From contig JAJFZO010000896.1 in NCBI GenBank assembly GCA_021397835.1, positions 4,256,501 through 4,320,500 on the forward strand: 64,000 bases of DNA. Direction: 5' to 3'. A program made the position numbers and the translations under genes. This document shows, in pieces, positions 62,901-64,000 of this stretch. The DNA is from Moringa oleifera (lineage: Eukaryota > Streptophyta > Magnoliopsida > Brassicales > Moringaceae). A model generated the notes under the pieces. The model made no database searches. It was not told where the DNA came from and saw only the letters and a program-made list of their open reading frames with translations. Position 1 is the first letter of the stretch; every line of letters begins with the position of its first letter.

Positions 62901-64000
62901 GGTGGTGTTGGTAGATGCTAGTGCTAGCATCGAGGGAGCCAAGTGATAACCCTATGATAATCACTCACGTTCACGAAGCCTAAACACTACTACTAAGCAG
63001 TCATTGATGTTGGTAGACAATGGCATTGGCTTGCCCTAGCGATGGCCCTATAGTAGTCATAAGCGTAAGTAGATGAGGGAGTAAGCATTAGAGTAGCCTA
63101 GTGACGGTCTAGTAGTAGTGGTTAGGGTTGAGAGAGCCTAATGACTATTGCAGGAAGTCATTAGTACTGACTAATGCTCTCGTTACCTTTGAGAGAACCA
63201 AATGACTTCCCAACTACTAGTTTGGGGAAATTGTTGGTATTAGCAGATGCTAGCACAAGCATTAAGGGAGCCTAAGGACTGCCCAGTTATTAGTGTGAGG
63301 CAGTCAGAGGAGTTGATAGATGCTAGTGATTGCATCAGAGGCGTCGCTAATCGTTGGTACTAAAAGAGCCTAACGATTATTTCAAGACAGTCGCTAACAT
63401 TGGTAGATGTTAGCATCAGCATTGAGGGAACTCAGCAATGACCTAACCTTAGAGGAATCATCAACTTCTAACTACTATTGTAGTACAGTTGTTGGTATTG
63501 GTAGATGTTGACGCTAACACTAGTGGAACCTAAGGATTGCCTTGTTATTGCTACGGGGTAGTTGCTAGTGTTGATTGATGCTAGTGCTAGTACTGAGGCA
63601 AACCAACGATGACCCAATGATAGTTGTAAACACGAGGAAAGCCTATGATAGCTGTTGGGCAGTTACTGATGCATGTAAATATTTATATTTCGTTGCCCCA
63701 ATGATGGCCCAATGGTAGTCTCACGCACACGAAGACGCAGGGGCAAGCACTAGAGCGGCCTAACGACAGCCTAACAATAGTAGTTGGCATTAGGAGAGCC
63801 TAAAGACTATTGATAGCACTAAAAGAACCTAAGGACAACCTAGTTATTGTTACAGCTAGTTGTTGATGTTAGTAGATGCTGGTGTTAACACTGGAGGAGC
63901 CCAATGACTCTAGCTGGGCAGTCATTGACGCTGGTAGTGCCAGCACTAAAGGATCTCAATGATTCGCCAGTGGTAATTGTTGGTACTAGCCGACATCTAT
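59909..64000. repeat. Satellite A block 6
   Basis: About eight or nine satellite A units running to the window end, same orientation as earlier blocks, and cut by the window edge. The exact 37 bp tandem duplication at 60073-60146 lies near its start. No non-satellite insertion or gene was seen. Confidence 0.85.
60073..60146. repeat. Exact 37 bp tandem duplication
   Basis: Two identical 37 bp units, each starting GATTGCCTAAGAGTTGCTGG, at 60073-60109 and 60110-60146, followed by a partial third start (GATTGC). Identity in an otherwise diverged array marks a very recent slippage or unequal exchange. Confidence 0.9.

Noticed and set aside
1..64000. CRISPR array or phage/bacterial defence system
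   Set aside because: The repeats have no constant spacer-repeat layout, units are long and diverged, no cas-like gene is present, and the DNA is eukaryotic.

Overview
The window looks like heterochromatic nuclear DNA of a land plant, most likely a seed plant. I find no intact protein-coding gene in 64 kb. Four things point to a plant: (i) a truncated minus-strand fragment with the plant-type 5' end of 18S rRNA; (ii) an LTR remnant with a primer-binding site for initiator tRNA-Met; (iii) a CACTA-like transposon end; (iv) decay of the repeats at CG and also at CAG/CTG sites, which is what plant CG plus CHG methylation would leave. I cannot name the species.

Two degenerate satellites make up most of the window, and every block I compared reads in the same direction. 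Satellite A has a roughly 390-510 bp unit built from related 55-100 bp subunits that begin near GGTAGACGC. It occupies about 1-438, 3942-7308, 21125-28262, 29693-30718, 34701-57945 and 59909-64000. Satellite B has a 176-181 bp unit and occupies about 7309-11885, 14785-17195, 28263-29692, 30719-34700 and 57946-59908. A and B blocks alternate, often with direct junctions. Larger duplications lie on top of this: a 5.57 kb tandem duplication inside A (about 42.96-48.53 and 48.53-54.1 kb), and a roughly 2.4 kb duplication that carries an A/B junction (about 27.23-29.66 and 29.69-32.0 kb).

Three islands interrupt the satellites. Island 1 (about 439-3941) holds GC-rich minisatellites with 58, 69 and 50 bp units. 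They are present as two direct copies around an AT-rich core, which has 140 bp tandem repeats and a minus-strand TATA/telobox pair. The island ends at 3941 in a CACTA-type terminus. Island 2 (11886-14784) holds an unclassified block, about 350 bp of 18S rRNA 5' end on the minus strand, a probable external transcribed spacer, and four 300 bp repeats that abut satellite B. Island 3 (17196-21124) is AT-rich, probably transposon-derived, and ends in a truncated LTR with its PBS.

The short open frames in the window fall almost entirely inside the repeats. They shift frame between repeat copies and resemble no protein family I recognise, so I call none of them as genes. Block boundaries are by eye and good to a few tens of bases unless stated otherwise.
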